Shown here one piece after another: positions 16,966-25,424 of a stretch of 37,471 nucleotides of DNA (position 1 is its first letter; every line of letters begins with the position of its first letter). Origin of the DNA: an uncultured Deefgea sp. (GTDB lineage: Bacteria; Pseudomonadota; Gammaproteobacteria; Burkholderiales; Chitinibacteraceae); contig NZ_CAMTIA010000028.1 of NCBI RefSeq assembly GCF_947072475.1, positions 1-37,471 of the forward strand. Reading direction: 5' to 3'. Position numbers and translations under genes: made by a program. The notes beneath the pieces are model-generated. The model saw only the letters and a program-made list of their open reading frames with translations, was not told where the DNA came from and searched no databases.

Positions 16966-17694
16966 CTAAATACCCTTCAATAGCTGCCATTTACCATTGA
17001 GTAAACCCTCAATCGGTCGATACTGGGTTTTGTATTCCATTTTGCGGCAATCTTTAATCCAATAGCCCAAATACACGTATTGCAAGCCCAGCTGCTTAGC
17101 TAAGCCAATTTGCCACAACACATTAAAAACCCCCAAACTACGCGCCGGCAGGTCAGGATCAAAAAAGGTATACACCGACGAAAGTCCATCATCGAGCTGA
17201 TCGATCAAACTGACCATCACGACCACGCCATTTTCGGTAAATTCGGCCAAAAAACTCGCCACCTGGCTTTTTAAAATAAACCCACGGTATTGCTCATGCC
17301 CGTCTTGGTCCATACCACCGCCGCTATGCCGAGATTGCTGATAACGTTGGTATAACAAAAAATGCTCTTCGCGAAACTCAAGTTTCATAATCCGCACCTT
17401 GAGCGACTCATTGTGCTTTAAAGCACGGCGCTGACTACGGCTGGCAACAAAATCCAGTACCGGCAAACGCACTGCAACGCAGGCTTGGCAATGATCACAC
17501 CACGGCCGATACACAAACGAACCACTACGGCGAAAACCTTGCTGCACTAATTGGCTATAAGCCCCAGTGGAAATCAACTCAGAAGGCACTGCAACTTGTG
17601 AACGGGCGGCCTGATCTTCTAAGTAACTACAAGGATATGGGGCGGTGGCATAAAACTGCAATTGAACTGTATGCTTACGAAATGTATCGTTCAT
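16966..17694 (-). CDS. bpt: aspartate/glutamate leucyltransferase
   Basis: 242 aa; ATG with AGGTG upstream. It is homologous to eukaryotic Ate1 but of the bacterial Bpt type. It adds leucine from Leu-tRNA to proteins with N-terminal Asp or Glu, making them substrates for ClpS-ClpAP. Visible: the N-terminal cysteine cluster C22 (YPCSYL) and C66-x2-C69-x2-C72 in RPWCDHCQACVAVR. Further on are the GNAT-like half with SVYTFFDPDLPARSLGVF and the final WIKDCRKMEYKTQYRPIEGL. It follows aat by 18 bp on the same strand, giving both N-degron transferases in one unit. Confidence 0.94.
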   Translation of the reverse strand: MNDTFRKHTVQLQFYATAPYPCSYLEDQAARSQVAVPSELISTGAYSQLVQQGFRRSGSFVYRPWCDHCQACVAVRLPVLDFVASRSQRRALKHNESLKVRIMKLEFREEHFLLYQRYQQSRHSGGGMDQDGHEQYRGFILKSQVASFLAEFTENGVVVMVSLIDQLDDGLSSVYTFFDPDLPARSLGVFNVLWQIGLAKQLGLQYVYLGYWIKDCRKMEYKTQYRPIEGLLNGKWQLLKGI

Positions 17695-17712
17695 GCGACA
17701 CCTATAGACAAG

Positions 17713-18405
17713 CTAATTGGTATGGGAATATGACCACGGCCCAAGTCGACCAGGCTGGGCAAGTTGAACTTCTAGCTTAGCAATAAATTCATCACGAGCA
17801 ATCTCTCTGGCCCCAAACCGCGCCAAATGATCCGTATGCATTTGGCAATCAATCATGACAAAACCTGCCGCAGCCAACCATTGCACCGCGTGCACAAAGG
17901 CGATTTTTGACGCATCTGAACGACGCGCAAACATCGATTCACCATAGAACATCTTGCCAATGGCCACACCATACAAACCGCCCACTAGCTCATCATCCAT
18001 CCAACACTCAAAGCTGTGTGCAATCCCTTGTTGATGTAGTGCGTGATAGGCCGCCAGCATCTCGTCGCTAATCCACGTTGCAGCAACGCCGGCTCGCGGG
18101 GCTGCACAACCTTGCATCACCGCACTAAATGCCGTGTCAAAAGTCACACGATACGGACGATGACGCAATACTTTGCCTAGTGACTTAGGGATAACCAGCT
18201 CATGACTAAACAAGACCATGCGTGGATCGGGACTCCACCACAAAATCGGTTCGTTGGGCATAAACCAAGGAAATATGCCCTGCCGATACGCCATTAAAAT
18301 GCGCTCGGACGACAAGTCGCCCCCCGCCGCCAATAAACCACTGGGTTCTTTGAGCGCCTGTGTCAACGGCGGAAAAGCTGAGTGATGATCTAACCACGGA
18401 ATCAT
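17713..18405 (-). CDS. aat: leucyl/phenylalanyl-tRNA-protein transferase
   Basis: 230 aa, normal length. It transfers Leu or Phe to N-terminal Arg/Lys of proteins, marking them for ClpS-ClpAP. Family marks: GLLAAGGDLSSERILMAYRQGIFPWF split over residues 23-48, ILWWSPDPRMVL, ATWISDEMLAAYHALHQQGIAHS, and GGLYGVAIGKMFYGESMF around the catalytic core. The start ATG at 18405 lies 21 bp after the fur stop with no terminator between, so part of its transcription may come from the fur promoter. The partner enzyme Bpt is encoded immediately downstream. Confidence 0.96.
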   Translation of the reverse strand: MIPWLDHHSAFPPLTQALKEPSGLLAAGGDLSSERILMAYRQGIFPWFMPNEPILWWSPDPRMVLFSHELVIPKSLGKVLRHRPYRVTFDTAFSAVMQGCAAPRAGVAATWISDEMLAAYHALHQQGIAHSFECWMDDELVGGLYGVAIGKMFYGESMFARRSDASKIAFVHAVQWLAAAGFVMIDCQMHTDHLARFGAREIARDEFIAKLEVQLAQPGRLGPWSYSHTN

Positions 18406-18426
18406 AGCGGGATCTGCACAAAAACT

Positions 18427-18852
18427 TTATTTCTTGGCTTTAATTTGGCAGGGATTACAAATGCCATAGATATACATTTCATGATCTTGAATTTCAAAAC
18501 CATGCTTAAGCGCAATCGCGTCTTGTCGTGCTTCGATTTCTGGATCAAAAAACTCTTCAACCGCACCACATTTCACACAAACCAAATGATCGTGATGCTC
18601 TTCTTGCTTTAATTCAAACACGGCTTTACCGGTCTCAAAATGATGACGCTCCAAAATCCCTGCTTGCTCAAATTGAGTGAGCACTCGATATACCGTTGCC
18701 AAACCGACATCAATTTCTTCAACCAATAACATCCGATAAACATCTTCGGCAGTCAGGTGGCGCGCACCACTGGTTTCAAACAGATTCAAGATCTTTAATC
18801 TTGGCCCTGTCGCCTTCAAACCCATGCCTTTTAATTCAGCCGCTTTGCTCAT
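18427..18852 (-). CDS. fur: ferric uptake regulator
   Basis: 141 aa. Winged-helix N-terminus with [16 protein letters not shown] (11-26) and [19 protein letters not shown] (49-67). The metal sites are present: HHDH (86-89), C92-x2-C95 (CVKC), and a second pair C132-x2-C135 in CNPCQ. With Fe2+ it binds AT-rich Fur boxes and represses iron-uptake genes. The start ATG is at 18852, 107 bp from the divergent bamE start. This fur-bamE divergence is common in betaproteobacteria. Downstream aat is only 21 bp away. I do not see a convincing Fur box in the shared promoter. Confidence 0.96.
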   Translation of the reverse strand: MSKAAELKGMGLKATGPRLKILNLFETSGARHLTAEDVYRMLLVEEIDVGLATVYRVLTQFEQAGILERHHFETGKAVFELKQEEHHDHLVCVKCGAVEEFFDPEIEARQDAIALKHGFEIQDHEMYIYGICNPCQIKAKK

Positions 18853-18959
18853 TGTTCTACCCTTCTTTGTTCCCCAGTCGTGCGGGAGTTACACAATCCG
18901 GTTATGATATAGCGTTTCCCGGTGACGCGCACCGGCATCCACGAGCGAATCAAACCAAG

Positions 18960-19427
18960 ATGAAGGCCAGACTACTAACCGCATTTGTGACCGGCAGCCT
19001 ATTATTAAGTGGCTGCAGCGTGGTCAATTTTATCACCCCTTATAAACTAGATATTCCGCAGGGCAATGAAATCACCGCCAAGCAAGTTGCCTTGCTACGA
19101 GTGGGAATGACTCGCTCGCAAGTTCGTTTTGCGCTTGGCACTCCTTTACTGACCGATCCATTTCATAAAGATCGCTGGGATTATATTTATCGGGATAGCC
19201 GAGGCGGGAAAGTCAAAGAGGCAAAAAACTTTGTGGTTTTCTTTAATGAAAACAGCCTAGTACGCTGGGATGGCGATTATTTACCGGATCCAACAGCAAC
19301 ACCAACACCAACAGAGAAGACTCGGCCATTAGCACCTGCCAATGATAATTTATTGATGGCAGTCGACCCGAGCAATCCAGATTCAAAAATCATCGAAGTG
19401 AAACCGCTATTGAATGAAGGTTTTTAA
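18960..19427 (+). CDS. bamE: outer membrane assembly lipoprotein BamE
   Basis: 155 aa. A 19-residue lipoprotein signal ends in LLSGC with C19 as the lipidated residue. The SmpA/OmlA fold follows: LRVGMTRSQVRFALGTPLLTDPF and RWDYIYRD, both hallmark segments, then FVVFFNENSLVRWDGDYLPDP. The C-terminal ~45 residues are proline/threonine-rich and unstructured, longer than in E. coli but usual in betaproteobacteria. It joins the Bam complex that inserts beta-barrels. A longer frame from 18696 overlaps fur and lacks a signal; the ATG at 18960 gives a proper lipoprotein. dapB begins 3 bp after its stop. Confidence 0.95.
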   Translation: MKARLLTAFVTGSLLLSGCSVVNFITPYKLDIPQGNEITAKQVALLRVGMTRSQVRFALGTPLLTDPFHKDRWDYIYRDSRGGKVKEAKNFVVFFNENSLVRWDGDYLPDPTATPTPTEKTRPLAPANDNLLMAVDPSNPDSKIIEVKPLLNEGF

Positions 19428-19430
19428 ATT

Positions 19431-20231
19431 ATGACGATTAAAATCGCCATTGCTGGCAGTAGCGGCCGAATGGGCCGCATGCTGATTGAAGCAGTACACG
19501 CTTCGGATGACGTCGAACTGAGCGTGGCGCTCGATCGTGTAGGTAGCGACGCCATTGGTCAAGATGCGTGTGCGCACACAGGAAAAAATTGTGGGGTTTT
19601 AATTACCGATCAATTATCGGCATTGCAATATGCGGATATCTTAATTGATTTTACCCGTCCAGAAGGCACGCTTGAACACCTGATTGTTTGCCAGCAATAC
19701 GGCGTTAAAATGATTATTGGCACCACCGGTTTCGATGAAGCAGGTCGTGCCATGCTCGAAGCTGCAAGCCAAAAAATCGCCATCGTTTCTGCGTACAATA
19801 TGAGCATTGGCGTCAATCTAGTATTTAAATTACTTGAGATTGCTGCTGGTGCACTTAATCATGGTTATGATGCAGAAATTGTCGAAATGCACCACAAACA
19901 TAAAGTTGATGCCCCTTCAGGCACGGCCATTGCAATGGGACAAGCCATTGCCAAAGCATGGGAGCAGTCACTCAACGAGATTGCAGTGTGGTCTAGAGAA
20001 GGCATTACTGGCCCACGTGAAGATGGCAAAATTGGCTTTGCAACGCTACGCGGTGGCGATGTGATTGGTGATCATACGGTGGTCTTTGCCGGAGAAGGCG
20101 AGCGCATTGAGATCACTCACAAAGCCAGCAACCGTACTATTTATGCCCAAGGTAGCCTACGTGCTGCTCGATTTTTACAGCAAAAAACAACGGGCCTTTA
20201 CGACATGCAAGAAGTATTAGGCTTAAAATAG
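19431..20231 (+). CDS. dapB: 4-hydroxy-tetrahydrodipicolinate reductase
   Basis: 266 aa. It reduces hydroxy-tetrahydrodipicolinate with NAD(P)H in the lysine/meso-diaminopimelate pathway. Seen: the nucleotide loop GSSGRMG (9-15), [11 protein letters not shown] (73-83), GTTGFDE, and the active-site block [15 protein letters not shown] (152-166) with H154 and K158 matching E. coli H159/K163. The ribosome site GAAGG lies inside the bamE 3' end, so the genes are coupled. In many relatives carA follows dapB; here an 850-bp non-coding stretch follows instead. Confidence 0.97.
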   Translation: MTIKIAIAGSSGRMGRMLIEAVHASDDVELSVALDRVGSDAIGQDACAHTGKNCGVLITDQLSALQYADILIDFTRPEGTLEHLIVCQQYGVKMIIGTTGFDEAGRAMLEAASQKIAIVSAYNMSIGVNLVFKLLEIAAGALNHGYDAEIVEMHHKHKVDAPSGTAIAMGQAIAKAWEQSLNEIAVWSREGITGPREDGKIGFATLRGGDVIGDHTVVFAGEGERIEITHKASNRTIYAQGSLRAARFLQQKTTGLYDMQEVLGLK

Positions 20232-20395
20232 CCAGTGGCGTTTGACCATCAAAGTGACAAATGAAAATGCAGTTATTGATTTTTATACGCAGGCGCAAAT
20301 TGGTTTATTTCAGTCTATTTTTGTATTTAAACAATAGAAAAATCAAAGCCTGTCAGACTGAACATTCGCACTAACTTAAGAGTCAAGCACCAAAC

Positions 20396-20424
20396 AAAAA
20401 CGAGGCATTAAGCCTCGTTTTTTT
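20396..20424 (+). terminator. intrinsic terminator downstream of dapB
   Basis: AACGAGGC-attaa-GCCTCGTT followed by seven T residues (stem 20399-20406 with 20412-20419). It is 165 bp after the dapB stop and directly abuts a 15-bp tandem repeat. Confidence 0.85.
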
Positions 20425-20469
20425 ATTACAAAAACATTTATTACAAAAACATTTATTACAAAAACATTG
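20425..20469. repeat. three tandem copies of a 15-bp unit
   Basis: ATTACAAAAACATTT occurs three times in a row (20425-20439, 20440-20454, 20455-20469; the last copy differs in its final base). It starts exactly at the T-run of the dapB terminator, as slippage products often do. Confidence 0.85.
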
Positions 20470-21081
20470 ATCAACAAATAACAACCAACTACTTTATCAA
20501 AAAACAAACTTCAGTTTATAAACAGTGCTTAATCATTAAAATGAATGACGCAGGTATTAAGATCAACCTGCACGTTTAAACTAAAAAGTATGAATCAGTT
20601 AAAACAAAGTAACGGTTTATCAAAAGAGTACCAAATCGACACTCCGTAAAGTGAAGCAACTCTATCACTATTTCATGCTACAAAAATACTGCACTACGGC
20701 AATGATCATAATAATGATCAGAAATGGCAAAACTAGCCAGGGTTGAGCAAACTAAAAACATCGGAATCAATCAAATATGACCTCCTTTGCTACAGTTCAA
20801 CTACGAAAAACCAGTGCAATACAAAGAACATCGAAATGTAATTACATTCCTGTTGAAAGCTGTTAGTTCGATTGCTTTCAAATTTGCAATACATAAACTA
20901 AATATTAAAGCCGCTATGGGCAGAGATCAAAAGATTGATCTTAATTAGCATTAAATGCTAGGCACCAAACACATGACACTGGAATCAATCAAATATTGCC
21001 CCCTATCTACTGTTTAGTAAAGATCAGCAATAAGATCATCATTGAAGACTGCTCTTTTGTTGCTGTAGTATTACTCTATTC
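20470..21081. other. AT-rich non-coding stretch with several dyads and a 16-bp direct repeat
   Basis: No credible gene on either strand. Perfect inverted repeats: TGATCAT-aata-ATGATCA (20703-20720), AATGTAATTACATT (20835-20848), TTGAAAGC-13 nt-GCTTTCAA (20853-20881), AGATCAA-aaga-TTGATCT (20924-20941) and TAGCAT-taa-ATGCTA (20946-20960). The 16-mer GGAATCAATCAAATAT occurs at 20763-20778 and 20981-20996, followed in both by similar C-rich and CTAC/TACTGTT sequence. GATC sites are more frequent than chance (about eight in 600 bp by eye). It could hold a small RNA, a regulatory hub or a decayed insertion; no choice can be made from sequence alone. Confidence 0.6.
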
Positions 21082-22248
21082 CTAAATATTCATTCCTGCA
21101 ACATATCCTGATGACCAGGCCCATTGAAAATTGTAACCACCCAACCAGCCTGTCACATCAACAACCTCGCCAATGAAATACAAACCCGGAATTTCCCGCG
21201 CCATCATCGATTTAGACTGCAACTGATCTGTATCGACACCACCACGTGTCACCTCGGCTTTTTTATAACCCAAACTACCTGACGGCTTAATTTGCCATTG
21301 ATGCAGTTCAGCCTCTAATCGCTGCAACTCTTTACTAGAGTATTGCTTGAGCGGCCTTATCTCACCATACTTAGCCAGCCATACCCCTACAAATCGTTTT
21401 GGTAATACATCAGCTAAAACCGTCGATAACAAGGCATCTCGATTGGCCGTTCTTAAAAAGTCAGCCAAATCTAGGTCCGGTATTAAATCAATTTCGAGCG
21501 TTTTTCCCGCCTGCCAAAAGCTAGATATTTGCAAAATAGCCGGACCAGAAAGGCCTTTATGCGTCAATAAAATCGACTCGCGAAATGATGTATTTTCACA
21601 ACTCACCACAACATTTTCTAATGCAACACCGGCCAATTCAGTCCATAAGTCTTCGGCTTGAAAGGTCAAAGGCACTAATGCTGCCGCCAAAGGTTGTAAA
21701 TTGAGCCCAAATTGCTTCGCCACTTCGTAGCCAAAGGCCGTTGCGCCAATTTGCGGGATAGATAAGCCCCCTGTGGCAATCACCAATGCATCGCTAAGCC
21801 AAACTTCGGTCGCAGTCGTCACTTGAAATTGCCCCGCTACTTGTGCTACCGCGATGACTTCAGTCCCCATGCGCCAAATCACATCGCCCAAATTGACCTC
21901 CGCTTTGAGCATCTCAATAATGCCTTGAGAGTTTTGATCACAAAACAATTGCCCCAAGGTTTTTTCGTGATACGTTAAGCCGTGCTTATCCAATAAAGCC
22001 ATAAAATCAAACTGCGTGAATTGCTTGAGTGCTGATTTCACAAAATGCGAATTATTTGAGAGATAACACTCCGGCCGAACATTCAGATTGGTGAAGTTGC
22101 AACGTCCACCACCAGAAATTCTAATTTTCTCAGCTAATTTTTCACTGTGATCCATCAAGACCACCTGACGGCCACGCTGGCCAGCAGTGGCCGCGCACAT
22201 TAAGCCAGCAGCACCAGCACCGATCACAATGACATCCGTTTTATTCAT
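21082..22248 (-). CDS. yhiN: HI0933/YhiN family FAD-dependent flavoprotein
   Basis: 388 aa from the ATG at 22248 with AGGA upstream; the longer frame to 22344 lacks a ribosome site. The N-terminal dinucleotide fold VIVIGAGAAGLMCAATAG is followed by RISGGGRCNFTNLNV, a signature of the family, then HEKTLGQLFCD, LVIATGGLSIPQIGA and a C-terminal FIGEVVDVTGWLGGYNFQWA that completes the FAD site. The whole protein parallels E. coli YhiN closely. The substrate is unknown; some relatives (BaiN) reduce unsaturated ring systems. It is divergent from yigL, with 149 bp between. Confidence 0.92.
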   Translation of the reverse strand: MNKTDVIVIGAGAAGLMCAATAGQRGRQVVLMDHSEKLAEKIRISGGGRCNFTNLNVRPECYLSNNSHFVKSALKQFTQFDFMALLDKHGLTYHEKTLGQLFCDQNSQGIIEMLKAEVNLGDVIWRMGTEVIAVAQVAGQFQVTTATEVWLSDALVIATGGLSIPQIGATAFGYEVAKQFGLNLQPLAAALVPLTFQAEDLWTELAGVALENVVVSCENTSFRESILLTHKGLSGPAILQISSFWQAGKTLEIDLIPDLDLADFLRTANRDALLSTVLADVLPKRFVGVWLAKYGEIRPLKQYSSKELQRLEAELHQWQIKPSGSLGYKKAEVTRGGVDTDQLQSKSMMAREIPGLYFIGEVVDVTGWLGGYNFQWAWSSGYVAGMNI

Positions 22249-22397
22249 CAAAACCGTCCTTATATTTAGTCCCAATTGTACCGCTTTCACCCCCCTCTCA
22301 CCGCTAAAGCTGAACCCCAATGGCATTATTACTGACGCATTCAATCGCTTTGCGGCGTAAAATTACAGCACACTGATAAATCCCTAGGATTGACCCC

Positions 22398-23195
22398 ATG
22401 CAAAAATTGATTGTTTCTGACTTGGATGGCACGTTGCTTGATCATGAACACAAAGTCGATGCGTTCACTGCCGCCACATTCCAAGCACTTGCTCAACAAG
22501 GCGTGCAGATTGCCATTGCCACAGGACGTCATTTTTTAGATGTACAAGGGATTCGTGAAACGCTCGGCGTGAGTGCCCACCTCATTACGTCGAACGGCGC
22601 ACGTGTTCATGACCCAGCAAACAATGAGATTTTTGCCGAAAATCTAGACCCAGAACTCGCACGCGCTTTAATGCAGCCTGAGTTTTCTAATGGCTCATTA
22701 CTCAATGCCTATGTGGATGCCGGCTGGTTAGTTGAACGGGAATGTCCAGAATTAGTGGGGGTGTATTACAAAGACTCGGGGTTTGGTTATCAAGTTACCG
22801 ACTTAAAACACCACAATGGCGAAGACATCGCCAAAATTTTATATATCGGCGATCACGCCACACTCACCGCCATTGAAAGCAAAATTATCGACCGATTTGG
22901 CGACCAGATTTATATTACTTTTTCTGCTGATGATTGCTTAGAAGTGATGGCACCGACCGTATCCAAAGGCCACGCTCTGACTGCAGTTTTAGCTCGACTC
23001 TCGATAGATGCCGAACATTGCTACGCCTTTGGTGATGGTCAGAATGACATTCAGCTACTGGCGGTAGCTGGGCATCCATTTGTGATGGGCAATGCCAGCC
23101 CCAAACTTAAAGCCGCCCACCCCAATGCGCCAGTGATTGCTAGCAATGATGAACATGGCGTAGCGCAGCAATTAAGACAGATTTTTAAGCTTTAA
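22398..23195 (+). CDS. yigL: Cof-type HAD phosphatase, YigL-like
   Basis: 265 aa. A HAD-superfamily IIB phosphatase: nucleophile motif VSDLDGTLLD (D8, D10), motif II ITSNGARVHD, conserved lysine in VSKGHAL, and Mg-binding FGDGQNDIQLL. The string ATGRHFLDVQGIRETL and the segment order match E. coli YigL, which removes phosphate from pyridoxal 5'-phosphate and sugar phosphates. The length is right. It is transcribed alone, divergent from yhiN and convergent with the carbonic anhydrase, with a shared hairpin after its stop. The substrate is inferred from homology. Confidence 0.85.
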   Translation: MQKLIVSDLDGTLLDHEHKVDAFTAATFQALAQQGVQIAIATGRHFLDVQGIRETLGVSAHLITSNGARVHDPANNEIFAENLDPELARALMQPEFSNGSLLNAYVDAGWLVERECPELVGVYYKDSGFGYQVTDLKHHNGEDIAKILYIGDHATLTAIESKIIDRFGDQIYITFSADDCLEVMAPTVSKGHALTAVLARLSIDAEHCYAFGDGQNDIQLLAVAGHPFVMGNASPKLKAAHPNAPVIASNDEHGVAQQLRQIFKL

Positions 23196-23203
23196 GTTAA
23201 CGC

Positions 23204-23290
23204 AAAAAAATAGGCCAATCTATTCAAATAGCTTTGAGCAACTCAACGACTGACCTTTAGGCCGATCGCTGAGTCACTCAAAGCCATTTT
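23204..23290. terminator. long bidirectional terminator hairpin between yigL and can
   Basis: 23231-23255 pairs with 23260-23284 around a 4-nt loop. In the leftward transcript 24 of 25 positions pair (G-U included), followed by a T-run (the A-run at 23204-23210). In the rightward transcript the G-U pairs become A-C mismatches, but a T-rich stretch (CATTTTTATTCTTTT) still follows. The fold therefore favours the carbonic anhydrase message. Confidence 0.8.
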
Positions 23291-23937
23291 TATTCTTTTA
23301 ACGACGTCACCAAGGCTTGAAACGAATTTTTTTCTTGATCAAAATCGTATAAAGCACCGCGTAAAATATCAAAATACCAACCAATTAAACTCAACGATCC
23401 TTCTTGAACTCGGCGAGCAATAAACGGAAAGCTCATCAAATTATCCAAAGAAACGATAATGGCCGCCATTTCGCAAGCACGAATTTGACGATCCGGTGAT
23501 TTATGTGCCAATTCACGTTTGACCTGATCACGAGCGGCTTCGGCAATTCTTACCCAGCGACCAATAAAATTGGCCTCGGTTTTCGGCTCACTCGCTTCCA
23601 TCAAAGCTTGAATCCCGCCACAACCAGAATGACCAAGCACGATAATTTTACTGACTTCTAAATGCTCAACCGCGTATTCAATCGCTGACGAAACCCCATG
23701 AAATGCGCCGTCAATTTCATACGGCGGCACTAAATTGGCCACATTACGAACAATAAATAAATCCCCCGGATTGCAATCGGTTAACAGCGCAGGATCAACG
23801 CGTGAATCAGAACAGCCTATCAATAATGTTTTTGGATTTTGGCCTGATTGCAACTCGGCAAATAAATCCCGATGCTCACCAAAATATTTATGTTGGAAGC
23901 GGCGAAATCCGCCAATAAACTTTTCAATCTCTTCCAC
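23290..23937 (-). CDS. can: beta-class carbonic anhydrase
   Basis: 215 aa from a GTG at 23937 that has AGGGGG eight bases upstream; the frame can be extended to a TTG at 23973, but the GTG gives the family's usual start (MEEIEKFIGGFRRFQ). It interconverts CO2 and bicarbonate. Zinc ligands: C42 and the D44/R46 dyad in CSDSRVDP, then H103 and C106 in LGHSGCGGI. The length is typical of the short bacterial group. It is a single gene; upstream (23974-24195) is a 220-bp intergenic region shared with the divergent yceJ operon. Confidence 0.95.
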   Translation of the reverse strand: MEEIEKFIGGFRRFQHKYFGEHRDLFAELQSGQNPKTLLIGCSDSRVDPALLTDCNPGDLFIVRNVANLVPPYEIDGAFHGVSSAIEYAVEHLEVSKIIVLGHSGCGGIQALMEASEPKTEANFIGRWVRIAEAARDQVKRELAHKSPDRQIRACEMAAIIVSLDNLMSFPFIARRVQEGSLSLIGWYFDILRGALYDFDQEKNSFQALVTSLKE

Positions 23938-24119
23938 TTGAAACCCCCTATTGCTATTTTGATTTTCGCGCAATTCTACTGGTTTTCCGCAGGGTGTGCG
24001 TATTCAAGCGTATTCGATTGTGAAGTGACAAAAAGTCATCGTATATTGACTCGTGCTTCACGCTCGCCAAATGCAGCGCAAAGCTAAAGTTCAAAATATT
24101 TGAACAAAATACACAAGTA

Positions 24120-24136
24120 TTTACGCTATTCGTAAA
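24120..24136. promoter_or_regulatory. small dyad upstream of the yceJ operon
   Basis: TTTACG-ctatt-CGTAAA is a perfect 6-bp inverted repeat 60 bp before the cytochrome start, in a divergent promoter region. It could be an operator; there is no supporting second site. Confidence 0.3.
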
Positions 24137-24195
24137 GATCGTGAACGCTTATCATGCCTACACAATTCAGAAATACTGAATAAGGAACATACAAC

Positions 24196-24747
24196 ATGAA
24201 ACATTCAGCGCCCAAAAATTATGATCCCTTGCAAATCAGCCTGCATTGGCTGATGGCACTACTGATCATTGCGGGATTTATTTTGGCATGGGTTTTTGCC
24301 GATATGCCCTTATCGCCAGATAAATTTAAAATGATTAACTGGCATAAATGGACGGGTATCACCGTGCTTGGCTTATTTTTCGTTCGCTTTGGCTACAAAT
24401 TGCTCAAAGGCACGCCAGCAGTAGACCCTCAGTTGCCAGCGATGCAGCGTAAACTCGTCATTGGTGTGCATCATTTATTGTACTTATTGATGTTTTCCCT
24501 GCCTTTAGTTGGCTGGTTGATGAGTTCGGCCAAAGGCTTTACGGTGGTGTATCTTGGCAAGTTTGAACTACCTAATTTAATTCAGAAAAACGAAGTGATT
24601 GGCAATTGGCTTGCCAGTGCACACGAAGTCATCGCTTACACCCTATTAACGCTGATCGTATTGCATATTGCGGGAGCGATTAAACATCAAGTCATTGATA
24701 AAGACGCCACCCTTGCTCGCATGTTGCCTTTTTTAAATAAAAAATAA
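24196..24747 (+). CDS. yceJ: cytochrome b561 family protein (YceJ-like)
   Basis: 183 aa; start with AAGGA upstream. Four membrane segments at about 15-33, 50-70, 88-110 and 140-162. Histidines suited to two b hemes: H17 (LHWLM), H50 (NWHKWTG), H92/H93 (VHHLL), H143 (SAHEV) and H157 (VLHIAG). The family carries electrons from the quinone pool across the inner membrane. It starts a three-gene unit with two YceI-type proteins, the same pairing as E. coli yceJ-yceI. The 22-bp gap to the next gene supports co-transcription. The electron acceptor is not known. Confidence 0.93.
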   Translation: MKHSAPKNYDPLQISLHWLMALLIIAGFILAWVFADMPLSPDKFKMINWHKWTGITVLGLFFVRFGYKLLKGTPAVDPQLPAMQRKLVIGVHHLLYLLMFSLPLVGWLMSSAKGFTVVYLGKFELPNLIQKNEVIGNWLASAHEVIAYTLLTLIVLHIAGAIKHQVIDKDATLARMLPFLNKK

Positions 24748-24769
24748 AGATTTAACGCTGGAGAGCACC

Positions 24770-25324
24770 ATGTTTCGTTCCTTGATTGCCGCAAGCTTAT
24801 TACTCATTGGCAGCAATGCTATTGCCGCACAAACACTAGTCACTGGAAAAAGTCAGCTTAGCTTTACCTTCAAACAAATGAATACCCCTGTTGACGGTAA
24901 TTTTAAAAACTTTACTGCCAAAATTAACTTCAACCCCGCCAAGCCAGAAACGGCTAAAGCTGAAATCATCGTCGATCTCGCCAGCATTGATGTGGGTGGG
25001 CCTGACGGGAATGGTGAAGCCAAGAAAAAAGCTTGGTTTGATATTGCGAGTAATCCTAAAGCGACATTTACTGCCACCAGCGTTAAAGCATTGGGCGGTG
25101 GTAAATTTGAAACCAAAGGCAAGCTCATGATGAAAGGCATCAGTCATGACGTCAGCGGCACCATGATGGCTAAAGCGATCGGCAATGATTTACTACTTGA
25201 AGGCAGCATTCCGGTGCTGCGCCTGCAATACAAAATTGGTGACGGCGTTTGGGCCGACACCGGCACAGTGGCCGACGAAGTCATTGTGAAATACAAACTG
25301 CTAGTCACAGGCAAAGCAGATTAA
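24770..25324 (+). CDS. yceI: YceI family periplasmic lipocalin-like protein (first copy)
   Basis: 184 aa; signal peptide of about 19 residues (MFRSLIAASLLLIGSNAIAA). The mature part is a YceI beta-barrel: SQLSFTFKQMNTPVDGNFKNF, ASIDVGGPDGNGEAKKKAWFD and FETKGKLMMKGISHDV. YceI proteins bind isoprenoid-quinone-like lipids in the periplasm. This copy has no cysteine in the barrel and its helix insert differs from the second copy (25425-25988), so the two probably bind different ligands. It lies between the cytochrome gene and the second yceI. Confidence 0.9.
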   Translation: MFRSLIAASLLLIGSNAIAAQTLVTGKSQLSFTFKQMNTPVDGNFKNFTAKINFNPAKPETAKAEIIVDLASIDVGGPDGNGEAKKKAWFDIASNPKATFTATSVKALGGGKFETKGKLMMKGISHDVSGTMMAKAIGNDLLLEGSIPVLRLQYKIGDGVWADTGTVADEVIVKYKLLVTGKAD

Positions 25325-25424
25325 TCCATAGCGCCGTTAAAATTTGCTGCGCGCAGAGCGCTGATTTGTCATTCACTGCGCGTATCAAACTTTGTATCGA
25401 CTTACCCCACTGGAGTTTTTAACC

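Noticed and set aside
18853-18959. Fur box in the fur-bamE divergent promoter
   Set aside because: I found no convincing match to the AT-rich 19-bp consensus by eye.
20470-21081. Replication-origin-like region, because of AT-richness and GATC sites
   Set aside because: No DnaA boxes of the TTATCCACA type were seen and none of the usual origin neighbours are present.
24836-25147. Open frames antisense to the first yceI
   Set aside because: Mirror frames of a well-supported gene, with no recognisable product.
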